A DNA stretch of 64,000 bases from Parabacteroides goldsteinii (GTDB lineage Bacteria; Bacteroidota; Bacteroidia; Bacteroidales; Tannerellaceae). Below are positions 60,387-64,000 of the stretch, one piece after another. How positions within the stretch are numbered: position 1 is the first letter of the stretch; every line of letters starts with the position of its first letter. The notes below the pieces were generated by a model, which was not told the DNA's origin, searched no databases, and saw nothing but the letters and a program-made list of their open reading frames with translations. The stretch is from the NCBI RefSeq assembly GCF_015550595.1, contig NZ_JADNBB010000013.1, positions 97,497 through 161,496 of the forward strand, read 5' to 3'. Both the position numbers and the translations under genes were made by a program.

Positions 60387-60581
60387 TGACGAGGAAAAAC
60401 GATCGTTTATTCTCGTCAACAAAAGTAAGCATTTGTTTCATTTCTGCAATTCTTTTAGGTCGTTTTTTTTCAATGTTATATGCTTTCTTATCAATAGAAT
60501 AGCATAGTTTGTATGAAAACGCATATTTGGAGGACGAACACAAAATCAATGACGAGAAAAAACGATCGTTTTCGCTAGTCA
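60387..60581. promoter_or_regulatory. Putative invertible promoter segment
   Basis: Two 32-bp near-palindromic repeats, 60387-60418 and 60550-60581, share the core AAAACGATCGTTT and match each other in inverted orientation with four mismatches. Between them, on the minus strand, lies TTG, 19 bp, TACTTTTG (60449-60420), a full Bacteroidetes promoter pointing away from the DUF6383 gene. Inversion would point it at that gene. Parabacteroides distasonis surface glycoproteins are known to be phase-varied by promoter inversion. Confidence 0.65.
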
Positions 60582-60663
60582 TAGGATAAAGAAGTATACA
60601 AATGAGCGATCGTATTGAATAAGAACTTATTACACTTTAGTATTAATATTAAATTTTAGAATT

Positions 60664-63600
60664 ATGAACAAAAAGTTTTCTACTTTGATGGCTGTTGCTT
60701 TGATGACAGGCTCATTCTCCATGAGCGCGATTGCAAGTACAGCCATGTTTGCAGCTCCCACTGCAATTGAAACTAAAGCAGCTGCAGCTTCTAATGCATT
60801 AGAAGTAACTAAGCTTCCAACTGAAGATGTTGATGCTGCTGCTGGTCAATTATCTGGATATACAGCTAATTCTCGTTTGGTTGTGTATGCTATTAGTTCT
60901 GGTACTTATGTGGCTACAGGTGATAAATTTATCCAATATGATAAGACTGGATCTAAAATGGCAAACTATGCCGGAGCATCTGCGGCTTCTTTTTACTGGA
61001 CATTAGACGGAAAGAATTTGAAGGATCAGGATGGTAATATTCTAGTATTAGCCAATGAGCAACAATTTGTAATGGTACCAGTAAAGAAAACTGGAACAAA
61101 TGTTGCTACTTCTTATTTTGCACTGCAAGTAGGAGATGAGTTCGTTACTTCTACTGATGGAACAACTTTTACGCTTACCAGCTCTCAGGATATTAATGAC
61201 GCAGCTCTTTTTGCTTCTGTAGAAGCTGCTCATAGTGCAGAATTTGCAGTTTCAGGAAATGATTTGAATAAATCGTTAGGTAATGGTTTTGAGTTAACAA
61301 TTGCAAAGGCCGCTGGTAGTACAGCTACAGTTTCTGGAGCTACAGCGTTCTCTGGCGTTTTGAAAGCAACTAATGCTACGACTGCTTCATTAGCTGATAA
61401 GACAAAGTTCTATCAGTTGACAAATTCTGATGGTAAGTATGTTGTTTTGAATGTGACTAAGAAAGATGGTTTAACTACGGATGCTAACGCAGAAGGCACA
61501 TTTGAACTTGTTTCAAAAGCTGAGCTTGAAGGTACTAATGCTGCAAATTATCGTTCTTTCTACCATATCACTAAAGCGGATAATGGAGAAGAAGGAGTTT
61601 TGGTTGAAGTTGCTACTGTGGAAACAGGTACAACTCCATTCCGTCTCTATATTTCATCATTACAAACTACAAACGTTTTGAGTGCTGCTGATGTTGCTGC
61701 AGTTACTGACTCTTGGGCATATGCTAAATTAGCTGGTGAAAATACAGTTGATCTAAAAACTCTGTTGAAAGGTCAGTTTGTAAAAGTAAATTACGTAAAA
61801 ACAGGCAAAGAAGCGACTGCTGATAAATACAAAGTAGACGGTATCCTGTCTGTAAGAAACGATGCAAATACAGCAGCAGGAAATACGGCTGATTATGTGG
61901 CAAAATCAAGCGTAATTGCTGAAGCTCCTGAAGCTCAGTGGGCTTTAACTTACGATGGCACAAATCTTACTTTGACAAACCGTGAAAATACAAATGCAAC
62001 ATTAGTAGTAACAGGTTTGCGCACTACTAATCAAGCAAATGTTTATAAAGTAGCAGCTGCTGGTACTGCAATTGATGGTGACTTGATCACAATCACATTT
62101 GTAGAAAATCATACAAAAACAGACGGTTACAAGGTTGTAGCTGAAAACGTATTGCGTAATCAAACATTCTATCTGGGTCAGTCTCGTCAGACTGCTGATG
62201 GCGATATGAACGCTTACTGGGCAGAAAACCACGGTACTCACCAGATCGGTGCTACTGTAGACGAAGCTCTAGCTACTAAGTGGAACTTGAACTTGATAAA
62301 GAAGTCTGCAAGTTTGAATGACGGTAAGAACGCAACAGAAATAGACTCTGTTCTTGTTGTAAGTACAATGAACGTATGGAATGCAACTAAAAAAGAATTA
62401 ACTGAAAAGAAAGATACATTGGTTATTCTTCCATATGCATTCCAGAATAGAGAAAATAGTGAGTTCGTTAAAATGAATGACGATGCTAAGTTGAAATATT
62501 ACATCTGTGATGAAGATAACTTAGATAACGATACTCGTACTGCACAGCGTTTCGCTCTGAAGATGAAGCCTAACGATACATATAACTATGTAACTTTGGC
62601 TAAAAATAGTTATACTACATCTCCTAATATTGATGATGTAGCTCTGGTTGGTGCAAACAAAGTATATCAGGCAAACAGTACAGAAAAAGGAACTTGGGCT
62701 GACATGTTCACTTATGCTGGTGATGCAAACTCTTTGATGGTTGTTAAAGAAGTTGGTGATCCTGAATACCGTAAAATCAAAGTTGAATGGGGTGATACTA
62801 TCAGCATTTATCGTCAGGAAAACGACGCTCAGAAATTGTATGAAAAACTGGATGCTAAATCTGTTGTTGAAAAAGATACATTGAGCTTCCTGAATATAGA
62901 TAACGATTATCAGTTCAAAATGAATCCGGCTATCTTTGCTGATACTGCTTATATCAACCGTGGTACAGGTGACGATGCTAACACTTGCTATCAGTATCTG
63001 TTGGTTGTTGAACCTAGTTTCGGTTATCACAAAGAAGGTTGTAACGTACCGGGCCACCCACAGACTATTGGAGCTATTGATACAGTGTATGGTCGTTTCT
63101 TGGTTAACTTGATTGATACAGCTAACATATATGGTAAGACTCATCTGCATAACAATCCTTATATCAATAAGATTGAAGCAGACGAAAACTTGGCTAAATT
63201 GTCATTCGTTGATGGTTACCATACTGGTGATAAACTATATATTCCGCGTCATAATAACACTGACACTTTGGTGTTAGATATGAACTCTCCGGCATTCAAT
63301 GTGGCTAAGTTCGCATTCCGTTATGTAGATAACGAAGCTGGTACATTTAAGATCCAGACTCAGTGGAAAGAATACAATCCTAGCATTGAAAAAGAAAAAG
63401 ATCTTGCAAGAAGCCAGGAAGGTTACCTGAGATGGGTTAACGGTACAGTTGTTGTTACAAACGGTTATACAAATGGTGACGTATTCAATATGAACGAAAA
63501 CGTTAAACTGAATCCGGTTGCTAACGAAAAAGAACCTTCGTTATCTACAATCTCTGTAATCGCTACAGACGGTGGCGTTATCATCTCTGGTGCTCAGGGT

Positions 63601-63744
63601 AAGAAAGTTACTATCAGCAACGTTCTTGGTCAGACAGTTGCTAACACAGTAATCTCTTCTGATAAGGCTGAAATCGCTGCTCCTGCTGGTGTAGTTGTTG
63701 TAGCTGTTGAAGGCGAAGCTGCTGTTAAAGCAATCGTTAAATAA
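60664..63744 (+). CDS. Large DUF6383 surface protein, S-layer-like
   Basis: A 1026-aa secreted protein with signal peptide about 1-30 (ending SAIASTAMFA), a long beta-rich body and a C-terminal DUF6383 domain (GGVIISGAQGKKVTISNVLGQ...AAVKAIVK). DUF6383 is found mainly in Parabacteroides. Many D-S/T-hydrophobic motifs (DTLVI, DTISI, DTLSF, DTAYI, DTVYG, DTANI) match the Bacteroidetes O-glycosylation signal, so a glycosylated cell-surface or S-layer protein is likely. Expression is probably phase-variable through the segment at 60387-60581. Ends at the terminator at 63929-63960. Confidence 0.8.
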   Translation: MNKKFSTLMAVALMTGSFSMSAIASTAMFAAPTAIETKAAAASNALEVTKLPTEDVDAAAGQLSGYTANSRLVVYAISSGTYVATGDKFIQYDKTGSKMANYAGASAASFYWTLDGKNLKDQDGNILVLANEQQFVMVPVKKTGTNVATSYFALQVGDEFVTSTDGTTFTLTSSQDINDAALFASVEAAHSAEFAVSGNDLNKSLGNGFELTIAKAAGSTATVSGATAFSGVLKATNATTASLADKTKFYQLTNSDGKYVVLNVTKKDGLTTDANAEGTFELVSKAELEGTNAANYRSFYHITKADNGEEGVLVEVATVETGTTPFRLYISSLQTTNVLSAADVAAVTDSWAYAKLAGENTVDLKTLLKGQFVKVNYVKTGKEATADKYKVDGILSVRNDANTAAGNTADYVAKSSVIAEAPEAQWALTYDGTNLTLTNRENTNATLVVTGLRTTNQANVYKVAAAGTAIDGDLITITFVENHTKTDGYKVVAENVLRNQTFYLGQSRQTADGDMNAYWAENHGTHQIGATVDEALATKWNLNLIKKSASLNDGKNATEIDSVLVVSTMNVWNATKKELTEKKDTLVILPYAFQNRENSEFVKMNDDAKLKYYICDEDNLDNDTRTAQRFALKMKPNDTYNYVTLAKNSYTTSPNIDDVALVGANKVYQANSTEKGTWADMFTYAGDANSLMVVKEVGDPEYRKIKVEWGDTISIYRQENDAQKLYEKLDAKSVVEKDTLSFLNIDNDYQFKMNPAIFADTAYINRGTGDDANTCYQYLLVVEPSFGYHKEGCNVPGHPQTIGAIDTVYGRFLVNLIDTANIYGKTHLHNNPYINKIEADENLAKLSFVDGYHTGDKLYIPRHNNTDTLVLDMNSPAFNVAKFAFRYVDNEAGTFKIQTQWKEYNPSIEKEKDLARSQEGYLRWVNGTVVVTNGYTNGDVFNMNENVKLNPVANEKEPSLSTISVIATDGGVIISGAQGKKVTISNVLGQTVANTVISSDKAEIAAPAGVVVVAVEGEAAVKAIVK

Positions 63745-63796
63745 TAAATGACTTATTTATAAAGGAAATTTATAATCAAAAATTGTCTTTCATGTG

Positions 63797-63819
63797 ATGG
63801 TTCTCCTTCGGGGAACCAT
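63797..63819 (+). repeat. Hairpin in the 3' UTR of the DUF6383 gene
   Basis: ATGGTTCTCC / GGGGAACCAT with a short loop and no T run. A possible mRNA-stabilising structure. Confidence 0.45.
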
Positions 63820-63928
63820 TAAGTAACCTGCGATTGGTGAACAGGTGAATGACGAAATATTAAGTAATAAAATAAAGTTCATCTGTTAAGTACTCCTGCG
63901 AAGGAGGAAAGCAGATAAAAAACAAGAG

Positions 63929-63960
63929 GTTGTGTCAAAATGCTGACACAACCTTTTTTC
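63929..63960 (+). terminator. Terminator of the DUF6383 gene
   Basis: GGTTGTGTCA / TGACACAACC perfect 10-bp stem with a 6-nt loop and a run of T. Confidence 0.9.
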
Positions 63961-64000
63961 ATGATTTACAGTCTTCGTATATTTCCTTTTGCCTATGCGG

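Larger units (their letters stand above)
59851..60663. other. Gene-free control region of the DUF6383 gene
   Basis: No gene in about 800 bp. It contains the hairpin at 60072-60127, ATGTAC-GCGT-GTACAT near 60305-60320, the pair of 32-bp repeats with a promoter between them (60387-60581), and a third partial copy GAGCGATCGTATT at 60604. Confidence 0.6.

Noticed and set aside
60355..60582. 75-aa minus-strand reading frame inside the DUF6383 upstream region
   Set aside because: It runs through both 32-bp repeats and the putative promoter and has no recognisable protein features.

Overview
The window looks like chromosome of a gut Bacteroidales bacterium, most probably Parabacteroides. Reasons: -7 promoter boxes of the Bacteroidetes TAnnTTTG type, NigD-like, DUF4492, DUF4954 and DUF6383 proteins, RteC/BfmA-type mobilisation genes, IntDOT-like integrases, and a large DUF6383 surface protein behind a DNA segment that looks invertible. 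The genus is inferred from gene content; no search was run.

Layout. 0-9.5 kb is core: rbfA, an O-methyltransferase, pyk, aroQ, xerD, a DUF4954 beta-helix protein, hflX, a secreted protein and a small membrane protein. 9.9-32.5 kb is accessory DNA: two integrated elements stacked at the 3' end of a tRNA-Lys gene (32446-32518, minus strand). Three copies of the tRNA 3' end (9908-9920, 18538-18556, 32446-32464) mark the junctions, and each copy has its own terminator hairpin beside it. Element B (about 8.6 kb) carries a DUF1016/PDDEXK protein, an aminotransferase with a MocR regulator, an RteC-like protein, an unassigned two-gene operon and an integrase. Element A (about 13.9 kb) carries a giant metallophosphoesterase-Hsp90-like ATPase fusion, BfmA/MobB mobilisation genes with a likely oriT, a frameshifted RteC-like gene, a TonB receptor/FecR/ECF sigma relay, small HTH genes and a second integrase. 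Much of this DNA is visibly AT-richer than the flanks.

32.6-64 kb is core again: an AI-2E family transporter, a PBP4-type carboxypeptidase, a six-gene run encoding a tripartite MacAB-TolC-like efflux pump with a LytS/LytTR two-component system, a DUF1080 protein, queF-queC, a FadL-like porin, ribonuclease Z, the cydAB oxidase with DUF4492, a Gfo/Idh/MocA oxidoreductase plus a second DUF1080 lipoprotein, two sigma/anti-sigma-like modules, a NigD-like lipoprotein, lpxB-surE, and a 1026-aa DUF6383 surface protein.

The strongest leads are: (1) the metallophosphoesterase-Hsp90 fusion as cargo of a mobilizable element, a candidate undescribed defence or stress system; (2) the two-gene operon at 15519-16672; (3) an apparently invertible promoter at 60387-60581 that points away from the DUF6383 gene as written; (4) the tandem tRNA-Lys insertions with replacement terminators and paired integrase-side repeats; (5) matched direct-repeat operators at the MocR regulator and its neighbouring aminotransferase.
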